NCBI RefSeq assembly: GCF_019393635.1
Contig: NC_057863.1
Span: 644,780,660 to 644,844,659, forward strand
DNA: 64,000 nucleotides
Direction: 5' to 3'
DNA from: Dromiciops gliroides
Lineage: Eukaryota; Chordata; Mammalia; Microbiotheria; Microbiotheriidae
Made by a program: the position numbers and the translations under genes. The notes under the pieces were generated by a model. The model was given only the letters and a program-made list of their open reading frames with translations. It was not told the DNA's origin and did no database searches. Of this stretch, positions 11,020 through 39,956 are shown one piece after another. Numbering within the stretch: position 1 is the stretch's first letter; each line of letters opens with the position of its first letter.

Positions 11020-11365
11020 GATGCACATATTTAACTCCATGTTTGGGAGGCTCAGAAGCAAAGTGTGGGAAAGAAGAGGTATTAGGCTGACTACCAAACT
11101 GAGGATCTACAGTGCCATTGTGCTGACCTCATTGTTGTGTGCCTGTGAAAGCTGAACAGTCTACCAGCGCCGGGCCCAGAAACCGAATCGCTTCCATTTG
11201 GATGGTCTTAGGAAGATTCTGAAGATCACCCAGCAAGATAAAGTACCAGACACTGAGGTCCTTTCTTGAGCTGAACTGCTAAGCTTTCAAACTCTAATGC
11301 AGAGAGCACAACTCCAATGTGCTGAGCACTTTGTTTAAGTCCTAGCTTCTTTAGTATTTAAAAAA

Positions 11366-11516
11366 AAATTTTTTTTTGCAGGGCAATGAGGGTTAAGTGA
11401 CTTACCCAGGGTCACACAGCTAGTAAGTGTCTGTCAAATGTGTGAGGTCGAATTTGAACTCAGGTCCTCCTGAATCTAGGGCCAGTGCTTTATCCACTGT
11501 GCCACCTAGCAGTCCC
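11366..11516 (-). repeat. WSINE1/SINE-1_MD-type SINE in the LINE relic
   Basis: Reverse copy, tail type gcagggcaatgagg. The duplicated flank is tcctagcttctt. Confidence 0.93.
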
Positions 11517-11666
11517 TTAAATCCTAGCTTCTTAAACTGTTTGCCAGACCCCATGTGGGGTAGCCGAACTGAATGTGAAGGTCTCAAACAATTGGCAACA
11601 GTAAAAGGCTATGTATACCTATTTTACATACCTGTATACCTAGGTTTGCATAAAAACTTCCCCGGT

Positions 11667-11904
11667 TGGGGCAGCTAGGTGGTGAAGTGGATAAAGCACT
11701 GGCCCTGGACTCAGGAGGACCTCAGTTCAAATCTGGCCTCAGACACTCGACACTTACTAGCTGTGTGATCCTGGGGCAAGTCACTTAACCCCAATTGCCT
11801 CACCAATAAATAAATAAATGAACAAATGAATAAATAAATGAATGAAAAAAATAAATGAATGCATGAATACATAAATGAGTAAATAAATAAATAATTTAAA
11901 AAAA
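11667..11904 (+). repeat. WSINE1/SINE-1_MD-type SINE with expanded A/T-rich tail
   Basis: Full-length SINE. Its tail grew into a degenerate (AATA)n/(AATG)n microsatellite of about 100 nt. The duplication aaaaacttcccc before the head and after the tail shows that the microsatellite belongs to the element. Confidence 0.92.
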
Positions 11905-12008
11905 ACTTCCCCAGCAAAAAGGAGTAACCAGTGGGAAAAGTTTCAGAAGCCCTAGCTTAAATGCCAAATGCACAGGTGCCTAAAAACTGTTTTTATGAAG
12001 AGCTCATG

Positions 12009-12160
12009 GAAGCAGCTAGGTGGCGCAGCGGATAGAGCACCACCCCTGGATTCAGGAGGACCTGAGTTCAAATCCAGCCTCAGACACTTGACACTTAATA
12101 GCTATGTGATCCTGGACAAGTCACTTAACCCTCACTGCCCTGCAAAAAAAAAAAAAAAAA
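12009..12160 (+). repeat. WSINE1/SINE-1_MD-type SINE
   Basis: Full-length copy ending cactgccctgc plus poly(A). The short duplication agctcat flanks it. Confidence 0.93.
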
Positions 12161-12343
12161 GCTCATACAAGGCAAGCCCTCACAAGGAAGACAGAAGAAG
12201 CAATACAAGGACATTCTTATGGTTTCTTTCAAGAACTGTGGAATAAATTGGGAGACGTGGGAGACACTGGCACAGGACTCCCCCCACACACCCCTAAACC
12301 AGCATAGCATGACCGAATCAAAAGATGACAACCATGTCATAAC

Positions 12344-12562
12344 GGGAAGGCAACTAGGTGGCACCATAGTGCATAGAGGCTGGCCCTGGAATCAGGAAGA
12401 CCTCAGTTCAAATCTGGTCTCAGACACTTACCAACTGTGTGATCCTGGGCAAGTCACTTCACCCTGTTTACCTCAATTACCTCATCTGTCAAATGAGCTG
12501 GAGAAGGAAATGGCCAAGAAAATCCCAAATGGGATCATGAAGAGTTGGACGCTACTGAAAAA
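12344..12562 (+). repeat. MAR1-type CORE-SINE
   Basis: The tRNA-like head caactaggtggcacca is followed by the MAR1 3' part: tgagctggagaaggaaatgg, aagaaaatcccaaatggg and agagttggacgctactgaa. Confidence 0.85.
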
Positions 12563-12573
12563 AATGACTGATC

Positions 12574-12748
12574 GGGCCGCTAGGTGGTGCAGTGGATAAA
12601 GCACCAGCCCTGCATTCAGGAGGACCTGAGTTCAAATTCGGCCTCAGACACTTGACAGACACTTATTAGCTGTATAAGTCACTTAACCCTTGAACCCTTG
12701 TTGTCCCGTCCCCCCCCCCCCAAAAAAAAAAAAAGAAAAAAGAAAAGA
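12574..12748 (+). repeat. WSINE1/SINE-1_MD-type SINE
   Basis: Diverged full-length copy with C-rich and A-rich tail. A 9-nt internal repeat of acttgacagacac widens its middle. Confidence 0.9.
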
Positions 12749-13178
12749 AATGTTGAAAGATATCATGGAGGTAGAATGGACAGGATGTGGCAGATGATGA
12801 GACAGGGTATCGAAAAGAGGCCAACTTTAAGCTGCAGCCCTGGGGAAGTGGAAAGACAATGGTGCCCTCAGTGTACAGAGGATTGGAGAACATGGTTTTG
12901 GGGAAAAAGCAATGAGTCCTGTTTTGGACATGTTGAGTTTGAGATGACAACAGCAGTCTGGTGATTCAGAACTGGGATCAAGAGAGCAATGAGGGAGTCA
13001 TCAGCATATGGATAGTCACTGAACTCATGGGTTCATGGTGCAGAGGGAGCACCCCTTTGCTCAAGGGTGATGAGCCTACGGAGGAAACTGAGAAGGGGTC
13101 AAGCTTGTAGAAAAAGAACCAGGAAAGATCAGGGTCACAAACACCCAGAAAGGACAAAGTGTCTAAGAGTAGAAGGTA
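12749..13178. other. unclassified old repeat-like DNA, no gene
   Basis: Words such as ttggacatgttgagtttgag recur in old mammalian interspersed repeats, but the family is not recognised with confidence. No gene is supported. Confidence 0.3.
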
Positions 13179-13350
13179 GGGGCAGCTAGGTGGCGCAGTG
13201 GATAGAGCACCAGCCCTGGATTCAGGAGGACCTGAGTTCAAATCCGGATTTAGACACTTAACAATTACTAGCTGTGTGACCCTGGGCAAGTCACTTAACC
13301 CCAATTGCCTCACCAAAACAAACAACAACAACAACAAAACAAAAACAAAA
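13179..13350 (+). repeat. WSINE1/SINE-1_MD-type SINE
   Basis: Full-length copy with caattgcctcacc and a (CAA)n-rich tail. Confidence 0.94.
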
Positions 13351-14116
13351 AATGAGGACAGAACCGAGGTTGTAATCTGCTGCAGCAGAAGCAAGGGGCT
13401 GGGATCAAGCACAAATGGAGAGGGCTTCGAATTCCTTGTTTTTACTCCATTTTCTGTCTGGCAGACCCATTTCTGTGATGAGCATGTTGGGGCCGAGATT
13501 CCTCTTTAGCTCCTGGGGACTCTCTGCCGGTGTCCTTGATCCAGATATTTGTTCTGTTTGACTTCCGAGGGAAGAACTAGAGAGAGCAGACCCTGCTGAG
13601 CCTGAACTAGTCTGAAAAGGCATCTCTCTCCAGCCTTAGATACCGGCATCCCTAAAGACATAGGGATTTTCCCCAGCCCCAGTCATTCTTTGGCTCTCGG
13701 TCTCAAAATCGGGTCTTCCCACAAGCCCTTAGTTGTCCCTTGTCCCTCATCATCCCCTCTTTGAGACATATGGGTGTCCCTCAAACTCTGCCTCACCAAA
13801 AATCCCAAAGGGAGGTTTCAGCAGCATCTGTAGAAGACTAGAGAACTTAAAGCCTGAAAGAAGCTTATAGGAAATCAACCTTTATAGTGTCATACATGGG
13901 GAGAAGAAGACCACCTCCTCCAGGAAACCTTCCCTGATTTCCAGTCCCTCTTCAAATGAACGTATGTTTACTTCTCCTCCCCTGCCCCCATGCCAAGTAG
14001 AGTGTCAGCTCCCTGTGGGAGCTTGATGTGGTGGGTGTCCCCATTTCCTGGAACATAGTAAACAAGTGATTAATTGATCTGAGTAGAATTTTGAATCGAT
14101 GAATTAATGAACTTCT

Positions 14117-14275
14117 CTTTCTTTTTTTGGGGGGTGGGGGGCGGGGCAGTGAGGGTTAAGTGACTTGCCCAGGGTCACACAGCTAGTGTCTGTCAAGTAT
14201 GTGAGGTTGGATTTGAACTCAGGTCCTCCTGAATCCAGGGCCAGTGCTTTATCCACTATACCACCTAGCTGCCCT
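14117..14275 (-). repeat. WSINE1/SINE-1_MD-type SINE
   Basis: Reverse copy. The flanking duplication gaattaatgaacttc occurs at about 14100 and 14279. Confidence 0.94.
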
Positions 14276-14452
14276 CCTGAATTAATGAACTTCAGTTCTG
14301 GATCATGGGATCCCCACCTGGGACTTTAGAGCTTCTCATTTTACAGAGGGACAAACTGAGGTTGAGAAGGGAAGTTTATCCCAGATTACCCACAGGCAGA
14401 GCCCCAGGACCACCATCTGGGGAGGCAGCTCCTTGGAGAAGGGGCCAGCTCT

Positions 14453-14600
14453 GGGGCAGCTAGGTGTTGCAGTGGATAGAGCACTGGCCCTGGAGTCAGG
14501 AGTACTTGAGTTCAAATCTGGCCTCAGACAGTTAACACTTACTAGCTGTGTGACCCTGGGCAAGTCACTTAACCCCAATTGCCTCACTAAAAAAAAAAAA
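14453..14600 (+). repeat. first SINE of a head-to-tail pair
   Basis: Full-length WSINE1-type copy ending caattgcctcact plus A12. The 17-nt word gagaaggggccagctct lies directly before it (14436-14452) and recurs only after the second SINE. Confidence 0.95.
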
Positions 14601-14782
14601 GGGGGGGCAGCTAGGTGGCGCAGTGGATAGAGCACCAGCCCTGGAGTCAGGAGGACCTGAGTTCAAATCCAGCCTCAGACATTTAACACTTACTAGCTGT
14701 GTGACCCTGGACAAGTCACTTAACCCCAATTGCCTCACAAAAACAAACAAAAAATAAAATAAAATAAACATTTAAAAAAAAA
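14601..14782 (+). repeat. second SINE of a head-to-tail pair
   Basis: Full-length WSINE1-type copy that begins directly at the end of the A-tail of the first. It ends in a complex A-rich tail, followed at 14783-14799 by the 17-nt duplication of the outer flank. Confidence 0.95.
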
Positions 14783-14799
14783 GAGAAGGGGCCAGCTCT

Positions 14800-17399
14800 C
14801 CCCACCAACTTCCACTCACAGGGCAGCGAGCCAGCCTAGCTGAGGGAGAGACTGCTAGGGGGAGGGAGCAGGTGCAAGGCAAGTCAGCCCCCCTCCCCCA
14901 CCTTGGCCACCACCCCCTCCAGATCCTGAGCCCAAGAGCCTTTGGAATGGCTGGGCTTCCAGCCCAGGGCCCGCCACCATCACCCTGGGAAGCCCAGCCA
15001 CTGCCCCTGCAGGGGCCGCAGCCGCTCCCAAGGACCCAGAAAGGAATGTTCCTGGCCCTGCCAAATGGCTCAGCATCAGGGCTTTGTCGGCAGAGAGGAC
15101 ACCATTGCTCTGCACCTCGGCCCCACAGGCCGTGGGACCTTGTCCCCCACTGGAATGTAAGCTCGTTGAGGCCAGGGGCCAGCTCGGACTGTTTGTGGCC
15201 CCAAGGTGCTTTGCCAATTGTTAAATATTTAATAAATGCTTTATTCATTCTGTCTGAGGTCCGAGTATTTGTCAGAGATAGCCCTTGAACCCGCAGCCAC
15301 TTCCTGGAAGGTGGATGTCCATCTGTCTGGGAGCTACAGGGTCTCTTCCTGCCCATCCCACCAACCCTCTCTCCTCCATATCCCTTAAAATCAGCCCTGC
15401 CCCCCAGCAGAGCCAGGCACATCTCCAATATCTCCCTCAGAACAGGCACTTAGTTCCTGGAAGGAATAAATGAAGCAAAGGCCTGCCCCAGCCTCAGAAG
15501 GTATAGGGAGCTTCAAGGCTTTCCCCCCACCTGGCCCAGTGCCTCACCCCGCCCCCCCAAGGCAAAGCACCAGGTTTTCACAGGCTCCTCTCTGCCCAGA
15601 GAGACGGCAGATGGAGTGTTTGGCACCTCCAGACCCTGCAGCCAGCAGTTCTGGAAGGGATGCCAGTGGTGGGTGGCTGTGCAGGGAGAGACACAGACAA
15701 CCCCGTCCTCGAGCCGAGGAGAAAACATTGCTCCTTCTTGCTGGAGAGAAACACCCTTCCCCAGCTAAGCCCATCTTCACCGCTTCCTAGTCTCCAGGAA
15801 GTGTCCTGACTGTGAACGAGAGGCCTTTAGCCTTTGTATGCTCTCTTTGACATGCCACTGAGTCTTGTAAAGACCTGATTTCCCCTCACAAGGACCTGCC
15901 TTCGACGCCTAGTAGCTGTGTGACCCTGGCCCAGTCACATGCTGGCTTGGGCAACTCTCAAAAGTCTAAGTTGGACATCTGCATCACTGCAGGAAGTTTG
16001 CACAGAGGGAGTGCCCAGCTTCCACGAAGTCACAGGTCTGAACCTCCCCTGAATGCTGGGGGCTGGGTTGTTCAGAGGCAGGAGATCCCCTCTGCTGATT
16101 TCGGCTTCTAGGGTGCCCTGTGTTGTGTACGTGGGCTGTGGGCTAACAGGTGGTGGCCACTGACCCACTAGTTCTCCACCCAACGTTTCTGCCAAGATTT
16201 TTGCTCACAGCTGGGTCATGATCGTTGTGGCCCATCCCCCACCAGCAGAGCAGAAAGTAATTCACATCTAAACCCAGATGGACACTAGTCATTGCAGATG
16301 TGCCTGGGAGCGTGTTCTCTGAGCCCTGATTGGCTGCCCAGGAGCCCTCACCATCGATTCACACTAGATCCACCAGTGCCCACCTCCTACTCACTGGAGG
16401 GCACCCCAGAGGACTGAAAGCCCTGGTTCCCCAAGTATGCAGCCTCCTGAAGGGTGCCCCAGGTCTGTCTGGGAGCTAAGGACCTGCAGTTGGGCCGGGT
16501 CCATGCCACTAAGAACCATCATCAGAGAGGCTGAGCTTGAAGGCCACCTCTGGGGCAGGGGGAGGCCTCGGAGCCCACATGGAACAATAGGGTGTGACTG
16601 GATAACCTCGCATGACCTCTGAGGTCCCTTCTTGCACTACACCTATGGCTTCATGAAGTTCCCCTCCAGGAGACTGAATCCCCATTAAGTTAGACTATAT
16701 AGCCTCTAAGCTTCCTCAGACGCCTAAATCCTAGGAATATGGTGCGTGGACAGATGTGGGGCAGGGGAGATGTTGGAGGAAGTCCCCCATCCTCACTGTA
16801 CCAAGGCCTTAGAGGGTCGAAGGGCCTTGCCTGAGGTGACCTAGGGAGGCAGAGGCAGAGCTGGGTCTGAAACCAAGGTCAGTGGTTTCAGATGGCAGAG
16901 GGGGAAGCTTCAGACCCTCTCCTCAGAAACAGGCATCCCACCCCCCCCCCAACGCAAATCTCCCGAGGCTGGCCCAGCCCCAGAGCTAGAGGGTGGAACT
17001 GGGGGGACGAAAGTGTCAGAGGGGGTCCCAGAGGCCTTATGGGAAGAAAAGGGCAGAGATGACAGGCTGGACGGACTTTTGAAAGGGGTAGAATTCTGGG
17101 GGTCCGCCACATTTAGGAGGAGGGGTACTCATGCTGAGAGCCTAGAGGCGTTTAATGGATGAGAGCGTATTGGGGGTCAAGGAATAGAGGCGGCATTTCT
17201 GGAGGAAATGAGGGGGGGCCGCGGGGGCGGTGTGTGCGCAAATAGTGCAGGATGGTAAGGGGCGTACCCTAGTGACAGGAGACCCCCCTCGCGGCTGCCT
17301 TGGCAAGTGGGGAATCCAGGCTCAGCCCCCTCGCCTGCCTTCCCCTCCCAACATCTGCCTTCTCCAGGTCCAGGGTAGGGAGCGGGGGAGTGGAGGGAG
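14800..17399. other. intergenic DNA with L2 fragment, no gene
   Basis: Around 15148-15250 the text ctggaatgtaagctcgttga and atatttaataaatgcttta resembles an L2 3' end. The rest shows no supported gene. Reading frames here lack conserved blocks. Confidence 0.5.
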
Positions 17400-17621
17400 G
17401 AGGGGGAGTGCGGTCCTGGGCGCCTGGGGCTCCGGGCGGGGGCGGCGGGAGCAGCTGCGCAGAGCAGAGCTTGGAGCCCAGAGCCCGAGCGGAACGAACG
17501 AGCGAGCTCAGCTCCGCAGTGCCAGCCTCGGCCCTGTCCTTGTCGGCCTTGCACCCACAAACCTGGACACCCTGAATCCGCAGATGCAGGCAGCTGGGCT
17601 GCCCAATCCCGGAGAGCCCGG
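17400..17621 (+). promoter_or_regulatory. TMEM91 promoter and probable first exon
   Basis: A CpG-rich segment with gggcgggggcgg and an ETS-free start region. A strong splice donor (cccgg/gtgagt) lies at 17621/17622. It pairs in phase with the acceptor at 18200-18201 ahead of the TMEM91 start codon, so 17621 is a likely end of the 5' exon. An ATG at 17584 in this exon is in frame with TMEM91. Confidence 0.55.
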
Positions 17622-17635
17622 GTGAGTGGGGCAGC

Positions 17636-17690
17636 CCCGGGAGGGATGCCCCGGGAGGGATGCCCCGGGAGGGATGCCCCGGGAGGGGTG
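17636..17690. repeat. 14-nt CCCGGG minisatellite
   Basis: About four copies of a 14-nt unit (ccccgggagggatg), starting 14 nt after the probable TMEM91 splice donor. Each unit contains the palindrome cccggg and a G-run. Confidence 0.9.
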
Positions 17691-18217
17691 CTTGTCGCCA
17701 TCCACCGGCAGGGGGGGGAACGCGGGGGTCAGCTTGGCCAAAGCCCCTCACCCACTGGCTCGCGGAAGCTTCCCGGGGCTCTGCCTCCTGTCCCAAGGGC
17801 ACTGGCGACCCCTGGCTTCCTAGGATTGGGGGAAGGGGTCCCTGGGGATGTAGGAAATGCTAGACGCCCGTGGGCAACAGTGGCGGTCTGGAGCATATAT
17901 GAGAGGTTGGGGGGATGGGGAGGGGGGGGGAGAAAGGGGGGGGTAGTGAGATCTTCCCTGAAATGCTCGAGGCTTAGTGTGAGGGGATGATGAGTAATGG
18001 GAGGGGGGAGGGCTGGGAGTCTGGACACAGGGTTCTGAACCTAAGCCTTTTCTGGGCCTCAATTTCCCTATCTGTAAAACTGAGGGCGGGGGGAGTCAGG
18101 TTCTCTGAGCACATTTTGAGTCCTGCAAGGCCTGGGGTAATTAAGGGTCTGTACATATCTGATCTATCTCTAACCATCTTCTTCTTGTTCCCCTCCCCAA
18201 GGGGGTCTAAAGAGACC

Positions 18218-19967
<1,750 letters not shown>

Positions 19968-20245
19968 AGGCTCAGCCTGGCTCATACACCTGTGGGGTCA
20001 TGACAACAGCCAGGAACACAAGGGAGACCCCCCCCCCCAAGCCCTCAAGCCCCACCTAAGCCAACTCCCCACCCCCACCTACCCTATTCCCCTTAACTGC
20101 CTGCTCTATCCCCCAGGCCCCCCCATTCCCCAGCTCCATCCCCTCATTCTCCATCCCCACACCCCCCCCATTCCCCATCCCTGCCTAGCCTACCCCCAGC
20201 CCCATCCTCTCCCCACTCCAGCCTCAGCCCAGGAAGAAACAAAGA

Positions 20246-20251
20246 ATTAAA
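20246..20251 (+). terminator. TMEM91 poly(A) signal (ATTAAA)
   Basis: ATTAAA lies 279 nt after the TMEM91 stop. A GT-rich downstream element (gtgtcgcgtgtctgtgttgg) starts about 25 nt later. The preceding 3' UTR is C-rich. Confidence 0.75.
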
Positions 20252-20534
20252 CCTGGGATTCATCTGAAGCCAAAGTGTCGCGTGTCTGTGTTGGGGGGAT
20301 TGGCAGCCGAGCCCTGGGCTGGGGAAGGGCCCACAGGGGCCCTAGGAGGAGCCGGCTGGTCCCAGCACCACCCTCGCACCCGTGCTCTCACCCTCTCCTG
20401 GCAGGGCCCCTTCCTGGATCCCAGTCTGGGACCCAGCCCCGCACTTTTCAGCCTCCAAAAAGGGCCTTTAGCCCTGCTGTCCTCTGGCCTAGAAGACTGC
20501 CCCCCTCCTTTCCTCCGCCTCAGCTCTTCTGAGG

Positions 20535-20950
20535 CATTTTGAGTTCATGAGCATTTATTGAGCGCCTGCTGTCTGCCAGGCAGTCTCTGGCTGCCCAATC
20601 TTTGGCTCTTCTTCCCAAAGGACCTTTCCCTGCTACCCACCAGATGTGAACACTCTGCCTCCACACATAACCTTGACCTTCACTATCCCTCCAGGAGAGC
20701 AAGAACTGTCCCTTTCATCTTTGTAGTGCCTGGCAGGGAGGTGGCACCACAATGGGTGGAGGGCTGGGTCTGGTGCGAGGATGACCCGGGTTCAAATCCA
20801 GCCTCAGACATGTACTGACAGTGTGACCTTGGGCAAAGCACCTAACCTGTAAACTGGGCATGACAGAACCTCTCTGGGAGGGCTGTTGTAAGGATTCAAG
20901 AGACCCTAGTTGTAAAATTCTCAGCCTGGGGCCTAACGCAGAAGGGACCA
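20535..20950. repeat. MIR/CORE-SINE fragments between TMEM91 and EXOSC5
   Basis: 20545-20580 is a reversed MIR 3' end (gagcatttattgagcgcctg). 20722-20950 is a plus-strand tRNA/MIR-type copy with gggttcaaatccagcctcag and cagtgtgaccttgggca. No gene is seen from 20280 to 21322. Confidence 0.6.
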
Positions 20951-21322
20951 CACAAGCGCTTGTTCCCATCCCACTGCCCATCACCTGGCACACAGAAGGT
21001 GCCTCCTTCAAGTGTCTGGCAGGAACAGTGGGATCACAGGGTTTAGAGCTGGGCCAATCGTGGAAGGCCAGAGTCCAGTGCCCCAACCTTACTGATGGGG
21101 AAACTGAGGCACAGAGAAGGGCCCCACAGGGTCTGTTGCACCAGAGGACTCAGAGAAGGCTCCGGGACCTCGCCCAGCCCCCTTCCGCCCCTCCCAGCAA
21201 GGACAGACAATCTCAGACACATTCACAGGCATCCACGGGGTTGGTATTTCCATTTTTCAGGGAAAAGGGGGGAGGGCAGAGGGAAGCTGAGGCCCAGCCC
21301 GGTGCCCCGGCCAGGCTGTGGC

Positions 21323-29776
<8,454 letters not shown>

Positions 29777-30408
29777 CCACGTGTAAGTCGGCCAGTACAA
29801 AACTACTTCCGGGTGTGGCCAGGGCGCATGCCTGAAGGTCTTGGGGAGCATGCGCAAGCATTTTGTTTGTTTAAGCACGTGGTTTCGGCTGATTTCAATT
29901 TCCCTCTCCACCTCCTATGGACAGATGCAGTTCTGCCTGAGCAGCGGGAGAGGGCGCGTGTTCTATGATCGTTACGCGCTTGCGCCAGCATTTTGTTTGT
30001 AGAGGCTTGTTGCCACACTTTCCCTCAGCCCCGCCCCCGACCTAGGCCGGAGGAAACTATTAGATTGTCGGAGGGAGGAGGCGGGATCAGAATGGCCCGA
30101 GGACCTATTCCAGACCTGGCAAGTATATGGGGCGGGGCGTTTCTGAGGTCCCGTGTTCCAAGGGGATGGCCACCGTTTCCGCCTGAATGCGCAGCCACCT
30201 CATAGGCCTCAGAGCCGAGGGATAGGGCTGAGGGGGTGTGGCGGACGGGAGCTGTCTCCCCGGCGGGGCGTCCCCAGCAGCTGGGGAGGCGTTGCTGGCT
30301 CATGCGAGGCCGTGGGCGTGGACAGCTTTTTCAGGCGGTGGCCTCGCCGGCCCGGAAGAGAACCTGGGAGGCAGCCGCGGAGCGAGACGGCTAACGGCTC
30401 CAGTCAAA
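29777..30408. promoter_or_regulatory. EXOSC5-BCKDHA bidirectional promoter
   Basis: 632 nt separate the two divergent start codons. The segment is CpG-rich and TATA-less. It has an ETS-type site (acttccggg, about 29804), NRF1-like gcatgcgcaa (29848) and ttgcgcc (29981), a CRE-like cgttacgcg and GC boxes toward BCKDHA. About 52 nt at 29819-29870 are repeated with a period of 131 nt at 29950-30001. Sharing by both genes is inferred from geometry. Confidence 0.7.
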
Positions 30409-38738
<8,330 letters not shown>

Positions 38739-39134
38739 GGCAGAGCTGGAGAGCCAGGGGCTGCCCTGGCCGGGCCCCTCTTCCCTCCCTCCTGCTATAA
38801 ATAGCTTTGGAGAGGCTGTGATAGGGGCAGAGGTGAGGAGGGTGGGGGTGGAGCAGAAGCCACCCCGTGTGAGCCCTCCCCCTTCCCTAGTGGCCACTGC
38901 CCCTGGGAAGGCCGGGTGGGAGGGGGACAGGACAGTGAGCTCCAGCACCTCCTGTCTGTGACAGGGCCTTCTCTCCAGGCCCTTGGGGAAAGCTAGGGCT
39001 ATTGATCCTTAATCTCCCCAATTAATCCTCTGGGCTCCTCAGGGAGGGGTGGGGTACAGGTGGATTTGTACTAAGGTTTGAGGCCCAGTGGGGGCGGGAG
39101 GGGTCACAAATAGTGGTCTGGTGGCTGGGAGTCA

Positions 39135-39140
39135 AATAAA
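39135..39140 (+). terminator. BCKDHA poly(A) signal
   Basis: AATAAA about 400 nt after the BCKDHA stop, preceding a T/G-rich stretch (gatttctttgcagtttgg). A second AATAAA at 39694 could be a distal site. Confidence 0.8.
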
Positions 39141-39956
39141 GATTTCTTTGCAGTTTGGCCCAGGCCAGGCCCAACTTTCTTTGGGGGGCTGGTGGTGAGT
39201 GGAGGGAATGGGGAAGGATGGGGGCAAGACCCTCTTTCAGTTGAAAAACTGTCTCTGAGAGACTGCTTGGAGCTCATAGCTCCAGTGGGGAGGGCCCTTG
39301 CAGGCCACCCCAAGCCTCTGACAAGGAAGGGGGTGGCCGCGGCCTGGAATCCCCCTTTCCTACCTCCAGGGGCCGAGGGCCACAGCACCCCTCCCAGTAT
39401 CGGCCCGTCTCCACTACTGAGGCCTTGCCTCCTGCTGGGTGGACTGGTCCCCTCTGATGACCAGGGCTGTTCACCTGTCGTCCCTTGGCTGAACCTCAAC
39501 CAGGGGCCAAGGGCAAGGCTTCCCAAGGGGTGCAGTGGGAACCATAGCCTTGGCTGGCTTTGTGCCCCCTGCAGCGGGAGCCAGAGAAGGGGAAGGAGAG
39601 GAGGATTCTGACCCTTCTGCTTTGTCTTCCACACCCCACCTTGTGAGAAACAGAAATGACTGCCGAGGGCCTAGGTTCAGGAAGGGGGTTTTCAATAAAT
39701 ATAAGCCGCATACAGCCTTGCCGTCTTAGCCCCCAGCGGGAAGGCACTGTGGCTGGGATGGAGACCGTCTGGGTCCTGTACCCTCAGTCCCAGCTATGTG
39801 CAAGCAGGCCCCCAGCCTCCCTCCCTCCCTCCCTCCCTCCCAAGCTGGGGGACCAGGCCTCTGCTGGGAAGAGAGGGCAGGGCCAGGGGCAGAGAAAGGT
39901 CACCCCACCCCCTATCCGGTCGGTCGGGTCTGGCTGCAACTTCTCAAGCTGCGGCC

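Larger units (their letters stand above)
10130..11560 (+). mobile_element. non-LTR retrotransposon (LINE) reverse-transcriptase relic
   Basis: Decayed LINE. The frame at 10331-10750 reads VTNGVKQGCVLAPMLF, a conserved reverse-transcriptase block, followed by SDAFNED, DGKLFNLKS and QSMHQFSAAC. After a SINE interruption, 11045-11340 in plus sense still reads RLRSKVWERRGIRL and LRKILKI, with stops and losses. Upstream 10131-10170 reads CSEKFISI, continued after the first SINE. Three SINEs (10171-10316, 10868-11019 and 11369-11516) split it. There is no intact frame, and the clade is unsettled (RTE-like is a guess). No full 5' or 3' end is defined. Confidence 0.75.
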
